In this document: piece after piece, positions 10,882-24,667 of the stretch
Numbering within the stretch: position 1 is the stretch's first letter
How the letters are laid out: the number at the start of each line of letters is the position of its first letter
Assembly (NCBI GenBank): GCA_964016885.1
Contig: OZ024744.1
Span: forward strand, 22,986,798-23,050,797
Length of the DNA stretch: 64,000 nucleotides
Direction of reading: 5' to 3'
From: Eledone cirrhosa
Lineage: Eukaryota > Mollusca > Cephalopoda > Octopoda > Eledonidae
Position numbers and translations under genes: made by a program
Notes under the pieces: model-generated
The model's input: only the letters and a program-made list of their open reading frames with translations
Told to the model about the DNA's origin: nothing
Databases searched by the model: none

Positions 10882-13800
10882 GAGTGTTATCTTAAGATTC
10901 ATCTGTTGTTAAAACGAGTCAGTTCTGAAGAATCAACTGTTGTTAAAACGAGTTTTATTTGAAGATTCAACTGTTGTTAAAACGAGTCAGTGCTTAAGGT
11001 TGAACTGTTGATAAAACGAGTAAGTTCTTAAGATTCAACTGTTGTTAAAACGAGTTTTATCTTAAGAATCAGCTGTTGTTAAAACGAGTCAGTTCTTAAG
11101 ATTCAACTGTTGTTAAAACGAATTTTATCTTAAGATTCAACTGTTGTTAAAACGAGTTTTATCTTAAGATTCAGCTGTTGTTAAAACGAATCAGTTCTTA
11201 AGATTCAACTGTTGTTAAAACGAGTTTTATTTGAAGATTCAACTGTTGTTAAGATGAGTCAGTTCTTAAGGTTGAACTCTTGATAAAACGAGTCAGTTCT
11301 TAAGATTCAACTGTTGTAAAAACTAGTTTCATCTTAAGATTCAACTGTTGTTAAAACTAGTCAGTTCTTAAGATTCAACTGTAGTTAAAACGAGTTTTAT
11401 CTGAAGATTCAACTGTTGTTAAAACGAATCAGTTCTTAAGATTCAACTGTTGTTAAAATGAGTCAGCTCTTAAGATTCAACTGTTGTTAAAACGAGTTTT
11501 ATCTTAAGATTCAACTGTTGTTAAAACGAGTCAGTTCTTAAGATTCAACTGTTGTTAAAACGAGTTTTATTTGAGGATTCAACTGTTGTTAAAACGAGTC
11601 AGTTCTTAAGGTTGAACTGTTGATAAAACGAGTCAGTTCTTAAGATTCAACTGTTGTTAAAACGAGTTTTATCTTAAGATTCAACTGTTGTTAAAACGAG
11701 TCAGTTCTGAAGAATCAACTGTTGTTAAAACGAGTTTTATTTGAAGATTCAACTGTTGTTAAAACGAGTTTTATCTTAAGATTCAGCTGTTGTTAAAACG
11801 AGTCAGTTCTTAAGATTCAACTGTTGTTAAAACGAATTTTATCTTAAGATTCAACTGTTGTTAAAACGAGTTTTATCTTAAGATTCAGCTGTTGTTAAAA
11901 CGAATCAGTTATTAAGATTCAACTGTTGTTAAAACGAGTTTTATTTGAAGATTCAACTGTTGTAAAACGAGTTTTATCTTAAGATTCAGCTGTTGTTAAA
12001 ACGAGTCAGTTCTTAAGATTCAACTGTTGTTAAAACGAGTTTTATCTGAAGATTCAACTGTTGTTAAAACGAATCAGTTCTTAAGATTCAACTGTTGTTA
12101 AAATGAGTCAGTTCTTAAGATTCAACTGTTGTTAAAACGAGTTTTATCTTAAGATTCAACTGTTGTTAAAACGAGTCAGGTCTTAAGGTTGAACTGTTGT
12201 TAAAACGAGTCAGTTCTTAAGATTCAACCGTTGTTAAAACGAGTTTTATCTTAAGATTCAACTGTTGTTAAAACGAGTCAGTTCTTAAGATTCAACTGTT
12301 GTTAAAGCGAGTTTTATTTGAAGATTCAACTGTTGTTAAAACGAGTCAGTGCTTAAGGTTGAACTGTTGATAAAACGAGTCAGTTCTTAAGATTCAACTG
12401 TTGTTAAAACGAGTTTTATCTTAATATTCAGCTGTTGTTAAAACGAGTCGGTTCTTAAGATTCAACTGTTGTTAAAACGAATTTTATCTTAAGATTCAAC
12501 TGTTGTTAAAACGAGTTTTATCTTAAGATTCAGCTGTTGTTAAAACGAATCAGTTCTTAAGATTCAACTGTTGTTAAAACGAATTTTATTTGAAGATTCA
12601 ACTGTTGTTAAGATGAGTCAGTTCTTAAGGTTGAACTGTTGATAAAACGAGTCAGTTCTTAAGATTCAACTGTTGTTAAAACGAGTTTATCTTAAGATTT
12701 AGCTGTTGTTAAAACGAGTCAGTTCTTAAGATTCAACTGTTGTTAAAACGAGTTTATCTTAAAATTCAGCCGTTGTTAAAACGAGTCAGTTCTTAAGATT
12801 CAACTGTTGTTAAAACGAGTTTTATCTTAAGATTCAACTGTTGTTAAAATGAGTCAGTTCTTAAGATTCAACTGTTGTTAAAACGAGTTTTATTTGAGGA
12901 TTCAACTGTTGTTAAAACGAGTCAGTTCTTAAGGTTGAACTGTTGATAAAACGAGTCAGTTCTTAAGATTCAACTGTTGTTAAAACGAGTTTTATCTAAA
13001 GATTCAGCTGTTGTTAAAATGAGTCAGTTCTTAAGATTCAACTGTTGTTAAAACGAGTTTTATCTTAAGATTCAACTGTTGTTAAAACGAGTCAGTTCTG
13101 AAGAATCAACTGTTGTTAAAACGAGTTTTATTTGAAGATTCAACTGTTGTTAAAACGAGTCAGTGCTTAAGGTTGAACTGTTGATAAAACGAGTCAGTTC
13201 TTAAGATTCAACTGTTGTTAAAACGAGTTTTATCTTAAGATTCAGCTGTTGTTAAAACGAGTCAGTTCTTAAGATTCAACTGTTGTTAAAACGAATTTTA
13301 TCTTAAGATTCAACAGTTGTTAAAACGAGTTTTATCTTAAGATTCAGCTGTTGTTAAAACGAATCAGTTCTTAAGATTCAACTGTTGTTAAAACGAGTTT
13401 TATCTTAAGATTCAACTGTTGTTAAAACGAGTCAGTTCTTAAGGTTGAACTGATGTTAAAACGAGTCAGTTCTTAAGATTCAACTGTTGTTAAAACGAGT
13501 TTTATCTTAAGATTCAACTGTTGTTAAAATGAGTCAGTTCTTAAGATTCAACTGTTGTTAAAACGAGTTTTATCTTAAGATTCAACTGTTGTTAAAACGA
13601 GTCAGTTCTTCAGATTCAACTGTTGTTAAAACGAGTTTTATTTGAAGATTCAACTGTTGTTAAAACGAGTCAGTGCTTAAGGTTGAACTGTTGATAAAAC
13701 GAGTCAGTTCTTAAGATTCAACTGTTGTTAAAAAGAGTTTTATCTTAAGATTCAGCTGTTGTTAAAACGAGTCAGTTCTTAAGATTCAACTGTTGTTAAA

Positions 13801-14345
13801 ACGAATTTTATCTTAAGATTCAACTGTTGTTAAAACGAGTTTTATCTTAAGATTCAGCTGTTGTTAAGATGTGTCAGTTCTTAAGGTTGAACTGTTCATA
13901 AAACGAGTCAGTTCTTAAGATTCAACTGTTGTTAAAACGAGTTTTATCTTAAGATTTAGCTGTTGTTAAAACGAGTTAGTTCTTAAGATTCAACTGTTGT
14001 TAAAACGAGTTTATCTTAAAATTCAGCCGTTGTTAAAACGAGTCAGTTCTTAAGATTCAACTGTTGTTAAAACGAGTTTTATCTTAAGATTCAACTGTTG
14101 TTAAAACGAGTTTTATCTTAAGATTCAGCTGTTGTTAAAACGAGTCAGTTCTTAAGATTCAACTGTTGTTAAAACGAATTTTATCTTAAGATTCAACTGT
14201 TGTTAAAACGAGTTTTATCTTAAGATTACGCTGTTGTTAAAACGAATCAGTTCTTAAGATTCAACTGTTGTTAAAACGAGTTTTATCTTAAGATTCAACT
14301 GTTGTTAAAACGAATCAGTTCTTAAGATTCAACTGTTGTTAAAAC
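10882..14345 (+). repeat. HOR block 6 (3464 bp), start of the second HOR family
   Basis: The block is 102 monomers minus 4 bases. Variants that define the next region first appear here: the palindrome AAACTAGTTT at 11320, CTCTTGATAAAAC at about 11277, TTAATATTCAGCTG near 12423, GTCGGTTC near 12448, TTCAACAGTTG near 13312 and AAGATGTGTCAG near 13866. ATTACGCTG near 14226 is private. TTACAACGAG, the marker of the first region, is gone. Confidence 0.82.
11320..11329. other. Palindrome AAACTAGTTT (SpeI), first of 12 HOR-phased sites
   Basis: A variant B monomer reads TGTAAAAACTAGTTTCATC and contains a perfect 10-bp palindrome. The others lie at 14953, 18858, 22084, 25275, 28059, 30978, 37836, 40483, 57391 and 63877, plus a one-base-broken form at 43811. 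Consecutive spacings between 14953 and 30978 equal the anchor spacings exactly (3905, 3226, 3191, 2784, 2919), so the site is a one-per-HOR marker. None was seen before 11.3 kb. A separate SpeI site, AAAACTAGTCAG, often follows one monomer later. Confidence 0.9.
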
Positions 14346-17300
14346 GAGTGTTATCTTAAGATTCATCTGTTGTTAAAACGAGTCAGTTCTGAAGAATCAA
14401 CTGTTGTTAAAACGAGTTTTATTTGAAGATTCAACTGTTGTTAAAACGAGTCAGTGCTTAAGGTTGAACTGTTGATAAAACGAGTCAGTTCTTAAGATTC
14501 AACTGTTTTTAAAACGAGTTTTATCTTAAGATTCAGCTGTTGTTAAAACGAGTCAGTTCTTAAGATTCAACTGTTGTTAAAACGAATTTTATCTTAAGAT
14601 TCAACTGTTGTTAAAACGAGTTTTATCTTAAGATTCAGCTGTTGTTAAAACGAATCAGTTCTTAAGATTCAACTGTTGTTAAAACGAGTTTTATTTGAGG
14701 ATTCAACTGTTGTTAAAACGAGTCAGTTCTTAAGGTTGAACTCTTGATAAAACGAGTCAGTTCTTAAGATTCAACTGTTGTAAAACGAGTTTTATCTTAA
14801 GATTCAGCTGTTGTTAAAACGAGTCAGTTCTTAAGATTCAACTATTGTTAAAACGAGATTTATCTTAAGATTCAACTGTTGTTAAAACGAATCAGTTCTT
14901 AAGATTCAACTGTTGTTAAAATGAGTCAGTTCTTAAGATTCAACTGTTGTAAAAACTAGTTTCATCTTAAGATTCAACTGTTGTTAAAACTAGTCAGTTC
15001 TTAAGATTCAACTGTAGTTAAAACGAGTTTTATCTGAAGATTCAACTGTTGTTAAAACGAATCAGTTCTTAAGATTCAACTGTTGTTAAAATGAGTCAGC
15101 TCTTAAGATTCAACTGTTGTTAAAACGAGTTTTATCTTAAGATTCAACTGTTGTTAAAACGAATCAGTTCTTAAGATTCAACTGTTTTTAAAATGAGTCA
15201 GCTCTTAAGATTCAACTGTTGTTAAAACGAGTTTTATCTTAAGATTCAACTGTTGTTAAAACGAGTCAGTTCTTAAGATTCAACTGTTGTTAAAACGAGT
15301 TTTATTTGAGGATTCAACTGTTGTTAAAACGAGTCAGTTCTTAAGGTTGAACTGTTGATAAAACGAGTCAGTTCTTAAGATTCAACTGTTGTTAAAACGA
15401 GTTTTATCTTAAGATTCAACTGTTGTTAAAACGAGTCAGTTCTGAAGAATCAACTGTTGTTAAAACGAGTTTTATTTGAAGATTCAACTGTTGTTAAAAC
15501 GAGTTTTATCTTAAGATTCAGCTGTTGTTAAAAAGAGTCAGTTCTTAAGATTCAACTGTTGTTAAAACGAATTTTATCTTAAGATTCAACTGTTGTTAAA
15601 ACGAGTTTTATCTTAAGATTCAGCTGTTGTTAAAACGAATCAGTTATTAAGATTCAACTGTTGTTAAAACGAGTTTTATTTGAAGATTCAACTGTTGTAA
15701 AACGAGTTTTATCTTAAGATTCAGCTGTTGTTAAAACGAGTCAGTCCTTAAGATTCAACTGTTGTTAAAACGAGTTTTATCTTAAGATTCAACTGTTGTT
15801 AAAACGAATCAGTTCTTAAGATTCAACTGTTGTTAAAATGAGTCAGTTCTTAAGATTCAACTGTTGTTAAAACGAGTTTTATCTTAAGATTCAACTGTTG
15901 TTAAAACGAGTCAGTTCTTAAGATTCAACTGTAGTTAAAACGAGTTTTATCTGAAGATTCAACTGTTGTTAAAACGAATCAGTTCTTAAGATTCAACTGT
16001 TGTTAAAATGAGTCAGTTCTTAAGATTCAACTGTTGTTAAAACGAGTTTTATCTTAAGATTCAACTGTTGTTAAAACGAGTCAGGTCTTAAGGTTGAACT
16101 GTTGTTAAAACGAGTCAGTTCTTAAGATTCAACCGTTGTTAAAACGAGTTTTATCTTAAGATTCAACTGTTGTTAAAACGAGTCAGTTCTTAAGATTCAA
16201 CTGTTGTTAAAGCGAGTTTTATTTGAAGATTCAACTGTTGTTAAAACGAGTCAGTGCTTAAGGTTGAACTGTTGATAAAACGAGTCAGTTCTTAAGATTC
16301 AACTGTTGTTAAAACGAGTTTTATCTTAATATTCAGCTGTTGTTAAAACGAGTCGGTTCTTAAGATTCAACTGTTGTTAAAACGAATTTTATCTTAAGAT
16401 TCAACTGTTGTTAAAACGAGTTTTATCTTAAGATTCAGCTGTTGTTAAAACGAATCAGTTCTTAAGATTCAACTGTTGTTAAAACGAATTTTATTTGAAG
16501 ATTCAACTGTTGTTAAGATGAGTCAGTTCTTAAGGTTGAACTGTTGATAAAACGAGTCAGTTCTTAAGATTCAACTGTTGTTAAAACGAGTTTATCTTAA
16601 GATTTAGCTGTTGTTAAAACGAGTCAGTTCTTAAGATTCAACTGTTGTTAAAACGAGTTTATCTTAAAATTCAGCCGTTGTTAAAACGAGTCAGTTCTTA
16701 AGATTCAACTGTTGTTAAAACGAGTTTTATCTTAAGATTCAACTGTTGTTAAAATGAGTCAGTTCTTAAGATTCAACTGTTGTTAAAACGAGTTTTATTT
16801 GAGGATTCAACTGTTGTTAAAACGAGTCAGTTCTTAAGGTTGAACTGTTGATAAAACGAGTCAGTTCTTAAGATTCAACTGTTGTTAAAACGAGTTTTAT
16901 CTAAAGATTCAGCTGTTGTTAAAATGAGTCAGTTCTTAAGATTCAACTGTTGTTAAAACGAGTTTTATCTAAAGATTCAACTGTTGTTGAAACGAGTCAG
17001 TTCTGAAGAATCAACTGTTGTTAAAACGAGTTTTATTTGAAGATTCAACTGTTGTTAAAACGAGTCAGTGCTTAAGGTTGAACTGTTGATAAAACGAGTC
17101 AGTTCTTAAGATTCAACTGTTGTTAAAACGAGTTTTATCTTAAGATTCAGCTGTTGTTAAAACGAGTCAGTTCTTAAGATTCAACTGTTGTTAAAACGAA
17201 TTTTATCTTAAGATTCAACAGTTGTTAAAACGAGTTTTATCTTAAGATTCAGCTGTTGTTAAAACGAATCAGTTCTTAAGATTCAACTGTTGTTAAAACG

Positions 17301-18250
17301 AGATTTATCTTAAGATTCAACTGTTGTTAAAACGAGTCAGTTCTTAAGGTTGAACTGATGTTAAAACGAGTCAGTTCTTAAGATTCAACTGTTGTTAAAA
17401 CGAGTTTTATCTTAAGATTCAACTGTTGTTAAAATGAGTCAGTTCTTAAGATTCAACTGTTGTTAAAACGAGTTTTATCTTAAGATTCAACTGTTGTTAA
17501 AACGAGTCAGTTCTTAAGATTCAACTGTTGTTAAAACGAGTTTTATTTGAAGATTCAACTGTTGTTAAAACGAGTCAGTGCTTAAGGTTGAACTGTTGAT
17601 AAAACGAGTCAGTTCTTAAGATTCAACTGTTGTTAAAAAGAGTTTTATCTTAAGATTCAGCTGTTGTTAAAACGAGTCAGTTCTTAAGATTCAACTGTTG
17701 TTAAAACGAATTTTATCTTAAGATTCAACTGTTGTTAAAACGAGTTTTATCTTAAGATTCAGCTGTTGTTAAGATGTGTCAGTTCTTAAGGTTGAACTGT
17801 TCATAAAACGAGTCAGTTCTTAAGATTCAACTGTTGTTAAAACGAGTTTTATCTTAAGATTTAGCTGTTGTTAAAACGAGTTAGTTCTTAAGATTCAACT
17901 GTTGTTAAAACGAGTTTATCTTAAAATTCAGCCGTTGTTAAAACGAGTCAGTTCTTAAGATTCAACTGTTGTTAAAACGAGTTTTATCTTAAGATTCAAC
18001 TGTTGTTAAAACGAGTTTTATCTTAAGATTCAGCTGTTGTTAAAACGAGTCAGTTCTTAAGATTCAACTGTTGTTAAAACGAATTTTATCTTAAGATTCA
18101 ACTGTTGTTAAAACGAGTTTTATCTTAAGATTCAGCTGTTGTTAAAACGAATCAGTTCTTAAGATTCAACTGTTGTTAAAACGAGTTTTATCTTAAGATT
18201 CAACTGTTGTTAAAACGAATCAGTTCTTAAGATTCAACTGTTGTTAAAAC
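14346..18250 (+). repeat. HOR block 7 (3905 bp)
   Basis: This is the longest member of the second HOR family, 115 monomers minus 5 bases. It shares with block 9, but not block 8, the rare forms AAAAAGAGTCAG (about 15531), CAGTTATTAAG (15641), GTTGTTGAAACGAG (about 16983) and GAGATTTATC (about 17300). TTCAACAGTTG lies at about 17216 and AAGATGTGTC near 17771. Private forms are TGTTTTTAAAAC near 14508 and GAGATTTATC near 14856. Relative to block 9 it holds 21 extra monomers at about 15718-16431. Confidence 0.83.
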
Positions 18251-21200
18251 GAGTGTTATCTTAAGATTCATCTGTTGTTAAAACGAGTCAGTTCTGAAGA
18301 ATCAACTGTTGTTAAAACGAGTTTTATTTGAAGATTCAACTGTTGTTAAAACGAGTCAGTGCTTAAGGTTGAACTGTTGATAAAACGAGTCAGTTCTTAA
18401 GATTCAACTGTTGTTAAAACGAGTTTTATCTTAAGATTCAGCTGTTGTTAAAACGAGTCAGTTCTTAAGATTCAACTGTTGTTAAAACGAATTTTATCTT
18501 AAGATTCAACTGTTGTTAAAACGAGTTTTATCTTAAGATTCAGCTGTTGTTAAAACGAATCAGTTCTTAAGATTCAACTGTTGTTAAAACGAGTTTTATT
18601 TGAGGATTCAACTGTTGTTAAAACGAGTCAGTTCTTAAGGTTGAACTCTTGATAAAACGAGTCAGTTCTTAAGATTCAACTGTTGTAAAACGAGTTTTAT
18701 CTTAAGATTCAGCTGTTGTTAAAACGAGTCAGTTCTTAAGATTCAACTATTGTTAAAACGAGTTTTATCTTAAGATTCAACTGTTGTTAAAACGAATCAG
18801 TTCTTAAGATTCAACTGTTGTTAAAATGAGTCAGTTCTTAAGATTCAACTGTTGTAAAAACTAGTTTCATCTTAAGATTCAACTGTTGTTAAAACTAGTC
18901 AGTTCTTAAGATTCAACTGTAGTTAAAACGAGTTTTATCTGAAGATTCAACTGTTGTTAAAACGAATCAGTTCTTAAGATTCAACTGTTGTTAAAATGAG
19001 TCAGCTCTTAAGATTCAACTGTTGTTAAAACGAGTTTTATCTTAAGATTCAACTGTTGTTAAAACGAGTCAGTTCTTAAGATTCAACTGTTGTTAAAACG
19101 AGTTTTATTTGAGGATTCAACTGTTGTTAAAACGAGTCAGTTCTTAAGGTTGAACTGTTGATAAAACGAGTCAGTTCTTAAGATTCAACTGTTGTTAAAA
19201 CGAGTTTTATCTAAAGATTCAGCTGTTGTTAAAATGAGTCAGTTCTTAAGATTCAACTGTTGTTAAAACGAGTTTTATCTTAAGATTCAACTGTTGTTAA
19301 AACGAGTCAGGTCTTAAGGTTGAACTGTTGTTAAAACGAGTCAGTTCTTAAGATTCAACCGTTGTTAAAACGAGTTTTATCTTAAGATACAACTGTTGTT
19401 AAAACGAGTCAGTTCTTAAGATTCAACTGTTGTTAAAGCGAGTTTTATTTGAAGATTCAACTGTTGTTAAAACGAGTCAGTGCTTAAGGTTGAACTGTTG
19501 ATAAAACGAGTCAGTTCTTAAGATTCAACTGTTGTTAAAACGAGTTTTATCTTAATATTCAGCTGTTGTTAAAACGAGTCGGTTCTTAAGATTCAACTGT
19601 TGTTAAAACGAATTTTATCTTAAGATTCAACTGTTGTTAAAACGAGTTTTATCTTAAGATTCAGCTGTTGTTAAAACGAATCAGTTCTTAAGATTCAACT
19701 GTTGTTAAAACGAATTTTATTTGAAGATTCAACTGTTGTTAAGATGAGTCAGTTCTTAAGGTTGAACTGTTGATAAAACGAGTCAGTTCTTAAGATTCAA
19801 CTGTTGTTAAAACGAGTTTATCTTAAGATTTAGCTGTTGTTAAAACGAGTCAGTTCTTAAGATTCAACTGTTGTTAAAACGAGTTTATCTTAAAATTCAG
19901 CCGTTGTTAAAACGAGTCAGTTCTTAAGATTCAACTGTTGTTAAAACGAGTTTTATCTTAAGATTCAACTGTTGTTAAAATGAGTCAGTTCTTAAGATTC
20001 AACTGTTGTTAAAACGAGTTTTATTTGAGGATTCAACTGTTGTTAAAACGAGTCAGTTCTTAAGGTTGAACTGTTGATAAAACGAGTCAGTTCTTAAGAT
20101 TCAACTGTTGTTAAAACGAGTTTTATCTAAAGATTCAGCTGTTGTTAAAATGAGTCAGTTCTTAAGATTCAACTGTTGTTAAAACGAGTTTTATCTTAAG
20201 ATTCAACTGTTGTTAAAACGAGTCAGTTCTGAAGAATCAACTGTTGTTAAAACGAGTTTTATTTGAAGATTCAACTGTTGTTAAAACGAGTCAGTGCTTA
20301 AGGTTGAACTGTTGATAAAACGAGTCAGTTCTTAAGATTCAACTGTTGTTAAAACGAGTTTTATCTTAAGATTCAGCTGTTGTTAAAACGAGTCAGTTCT
20401 TAAGATTCAACTGTTGTTAAAACGAATTTTATCTTAAGATTCAACAGTTGTTAAAACGAGTTTTATCTTAAGATTCAGCTGTTGTTAAAACGAATCAGTT
20501 CTTAAGATTCAACTGTTGTTAAAACGAGTTTTATCTTAAGATTCAACTGTTGTTAAAACGAGTCAGTTCTTAAGGTTGAACTGATGTTAAAACGAGTCAG
20601 TTCTTAAGATTCAACTGTTGTTAAAACGAGTTTTATCTTAAGATTCAACTGTTGTTAAAATGAGTCAGTTCTTAAGATTCAACTGTTGTTAAAACGAGTT
20701 TTATCTTAAGATTCAACTGTTGTTAAAACGAGTCAGTTCTTAAGATTCAACTGTTGTTAAAACGAGTTTTATTTGAAGATTCAACTGTTGTTAAAACGAG
20801 TCAGTGCTTAAGGTTGAACTGTTGATAAAACGAGTCAGTTCTTAAGATTCAACTGTTGTTAAAAAGAGTTTTATCTTAAGATTCAGCTGTTGTTAAAACG
20901 AGTCAGTTCTTAAGATTCAACTGTTGTTAAAACGAATTTTATCTTAAGATTCAACTGTTGTTAAAACGAGTTTTATCTTAAGATTCAGCTGTTGTTAAGA
21001 TGTGTCAGTTCTTAAGGTTGAACTGTTCATAAAACGAGTCAGTTCTTAAGATTCAACTGTTGTTAAAACGAGTTTTATCTTAAGATTTAGCTGTTGTTAA
21101 AACGAGTTAGTTCTTAAGATTCAACTGTTGTTAAAACGAGTTTATCTTAAAATTCAGCCGTTGTTAAAACGAGTCAGTTCTTAAGATTCAACTGTTGTTA

Positions 21201-21476
21201 AAACGAGTTTTATCTTAAGATTCAACTGTTGTTAAAACGAGTTTTATCTTAAGATTCAGCTGTTGTTAAAACGAGTCAGTTCTTAAGATTCAACTGTTGT
21301 TAAAACGAATTTTATCTTAAGATTCAACTGTTGTTAAAACGAGTTTTATCTTAAGATTCAGCTGTTGTTAAAACGAATCAGTTCTTAAGATTCAACTGTT
21401 GTTAAAACGAGTTTTATCTTAAGATTCAACTGTTGTTAAAACGAATCAGTTCTTAAGATTCAACTGTTGTTAAAAC
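18251..21476 (+). repeat. HOR block 8 (3226 bp)
   Basis: The block is 95 monomers minus 4 bases, with the same marker order as block 7 (AAACTAGTTT at 18858, TTCAACAGTTG near 20442, AAGATGTGTC near 20998). It lacks the rare forms shared by blocks 7 and 9. Its first ~1 kb matches block 10 at an offset of 6417 bp. Together with block 7 it forms a 7131-bp two-HOR superunit. Confidence 0.83.
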
Positions 21477-24400
21477 GAGTGTTATCTTAAGATTCATCTG
21501 TTGTTAAAACGAGTCAGTTCTGAAGAATCAACTGTTGTTAAAACGAGTTTTATTTGAAGATTCAACTGTTGTTAAAACGAGTCAGTGCTTAAGGTTGAAC
21601 TGTTGATAAAACGAGTCAGTTCTTAAGATTCAACTGTTGTTAAAACGAGTTTTATCTTAAGATTCAGCTGTTGTTAAAACGAGTCAGTTCTTAAGATTCA
21701 ACTGTTGTTAAAACGAATTTTATCTTAAGATTCAACTGTTGTTAAAACGAGTTTTATCTTAAGATTCAGCTGTTGTTAAAACGAATCAGTTCTTAAGATT
21801 CAACTGTTGTTAAAACGAGTTTTATTTGAGGATTCAACTGTTGTTAAAACGAGTCAGTTCTTAAGGTTGAACTCTTGATAAAACGAGTCAGTTCTTAAGA
21901 TTCAACTGTTGTAAAACGAGTTTTATCTTAAGATTCAGCTGTTGTTAAAACGAGTCAGTTCTTAAGATTCAACTATTGTTAAAACGAGTTTTATCTTAAG
22001 ATTCAACTGTTGTTAAAACGAATCAGTTCTTAAGATTCAACTGTTGTTAAAATGAGTCAGTTCTTAAGATTCAACTGTTGTAAAAACTAGTTTCATCTTA
22101 AGATTCAACTGTTGTTAAAACTAGTCAGTTCTTAAGATTCAACTGTAGTTAAAACGAGTTTTATCTGAAGATTCAACTGTTGTTAAAACGAATCAGTTCT
22201 TAAGATTCAACTGTTGTTAAAATGAGTCAGCTCTTAAGATTCAACTGTTGTTAAAACGAGTTTTATCTTAAGATTCAACTGTTGTTAAAACGAATCAGTT
22301 CTTAAGATTCAACTGTTGTTAAAATGAGTCAGCTCTTAAGATTCAACTGTTGTTAAAACGAGTTTTATCTTAAGATTCAACTGTTGTTAAAACGAGTCAG
22401 TTCTTAAGATTCAACTGTTGTTAAAACGAGTTTTATTTGAGGATTCAACTGTTGTTAAAACGAGTCAGTTCTTAAGGTTGAACTGTTGATAAAACGAGTC
22501 AGTTCTTAAGATTCAACTGTTGTTAAAACGAGTTTTATCTTAAGATTCAACTGTTGTTAAAACGAGTCAGTTCTGAAGAATCAACTGTTGTTAAAACGAG
22601 TTTTATTTGAAGATTCAACTGTTGTTAAAACGAGTTTTATCTTAAGATTCAGCTGTTGTTAAAAAGAGTCAGTTCTTAAGATTCAACTGTTGTTAAAACG
22701 AATTTTATCTTAAGATTCAACTGTTGTTAAAACGAGTTTTATCTTAAGATTCAGCTGTTGTTAAAACGAATCAGTTATTAAGATTCAACTGTTGTTAAAA
22801 CGAGTTTTATTTGAAGATTCAACTGTTGTAAAACGAGTTTTATCTTAAGATTCAGCTGTTGTTAAAACGAATCAGTTCTTAAGATTCAACTGTTGTTAAA
22901 ACGAATTTTATTTGAAGATTCAACTGTTGTTAAGATGAGTCAGTTCTTAAGGTTGAACTGTTGATAAAACGAGTCAGTTCTTAAGATTCAACTGTTGTTA
23001 AAACGAGTTTATCTTAAGATTTAGCTGTTGTTAAAACGAGTCAGTTCTTAAGATTCAACTGTTGTTAAAACGAGTTTATCTTAAAATTCAGCCGTTGTTA
23101 AAACGAGTCAGTTCTTAAGATTCAACTGTTGTTAAAACGAGTTTTATCTTAAGATTCAACTGTTGTTAAAATGAGTCAGTTCTTAAGATTCAACTGTTGT
23201 TAAAACGAGTTTTATTTGAGGATTCAACTGTTGTTAAAACGAGTCAGTTCTTAAGGTTGAACTGTTGATAAAACGAGTCAGTTCTTAAGATTCAACTGTT
23301 GTTAAAACGAGTTTTATCTAAAGATTCAGCTGTTGTTAAAATGAGTCAGTTCTTAAGATTCAACTGTTGTTAAAACGAGTTTTATCTAAAGATTCAACTG
23401 TTGTTGAAACGAGTCAGTTCTGAAGAATCAACTGTTGTTAAAACGAGTTTTATTTGAAGATTCAACTGTTGTTAAAACGAGTCAGTGCTTAAGGTTGAAC
23501 TGTTGATAAAACGAGTCAGTTCTTAAGATTCAACTGTTGTTAAAACGAGTTTTATCTTAAGATTCAGCTGTTGTTAAAACGAGTCAGTTCTTAAGATTCA
23601 ACTGTTGTTAAAACGAATTTTATCTTAAGATTCAACAGTTGTTAAAACGAGTTTTATCTTAAGATTCAGCTGTTGTTAAAACGAATCAGTTCTTAAGATT
23701 CAACTGTTGTTAAAACGAGATTTATCTTAAGATTCAACTGTTGTTAAAACGAGTCAGTTCTTAAGGTTGAACTGATGTTAAAACGAGTCAGTTCTTAAGA
23801 TTCAACTGTTGTTAAAACGAGTTTTATCTTAAGATTCAACTGTTGTTAAAATGAGTCAGTTCTTAAGATTCAACTGTTGTTAAAACGAGTTTTATCTTAA
23901 GATTCAACTGTTGTTAAAACGAGTCAGTTCTTAAGATTCAACTGTTGTTAAAACGAGTTTTATTTGAAGATTCAACTGTTGTTAAAACGAGTCAGTGCTT
24001 AAGGTTGAACTGTTGATAAAACGAGTCAGTTCTTAAGATTCAACTGTTGTTAAAAAGAGTTTTATCTTAAGATTCAGCTGTTGTTAAAACGAGTCAGTTC
24101 TTAAGATTCAACTGTTGTTAAAACGAATTTTATCTTAAGATTCAACTGTTGTTAAAACGAGTTTTATCTTAAGATTCAGCTGTTGTTAAGATGTGTCAGT
24201 TCTTAAGGTTGAACTGTTCATAAAACGAGTCAGTTCTTAAGATTCAACTGTTGTTAAAACGAGTTTTATCTTAAGATTTAGCTGTTGTTAAAACGAGTTA
24301 GTTCTTAAGATTCAACTGTTGTTAAAACGAGTTTATCTTAAAATTCAGCCGTTGTTAAAACGAGTCAGTTCTTAAGATTCAACTGTTGTTAAAACGAGTT

Positions 24401-24667
24401 TTATCTTAAGATTCAACTGTTGTTAAAACGAGTTTTATCTTAAGATTCAGCTGTTGTTAAAACGAGTCAGTTCTTAAGATTCAACTGTTGTTAAAACGAA
24501 TTTTATCTTAAGATTCAACTGTTGTTAAAACGAGTTTTATCTTAAGATTCAGCTGTTGTTAAAACGAATCAGTTCTTAAGATTCAACTGTTGTTAAAACG
24601 AGTTTTATCTTAAGATTCAACTGTTGTTAAAACGAATCAGTTCTTAAGATTCAACTGTTGTTAAAAC
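21477..24667 (+). repeat. HOR block 9 (3191 bp), block 7 minus exactly 21 monomers
   Basis: The block follows block 7 at an offset of 7131 bp (CAGTTATTA at 15641 and 22772). Near 22851 it jumps ahead, and from there the offset is 6417 bp (CAACAG at 17216 and 23633). The loss is 714 bp, exactly 21 monomers of 34 bp, and it equals 3905 minus 3191. This is an in-register deletion joining two look-alike CAGCTG monomers. Confidence 0.86.

Noticed and set aside
11320..11329. Transposon end or target-site duplication at the AAACTAGTTT palindromes
   Set aside because: The palindrome sits inside an intact 34-bp monomer with no inserted sequence, and its spacing equals the HOR spacing.
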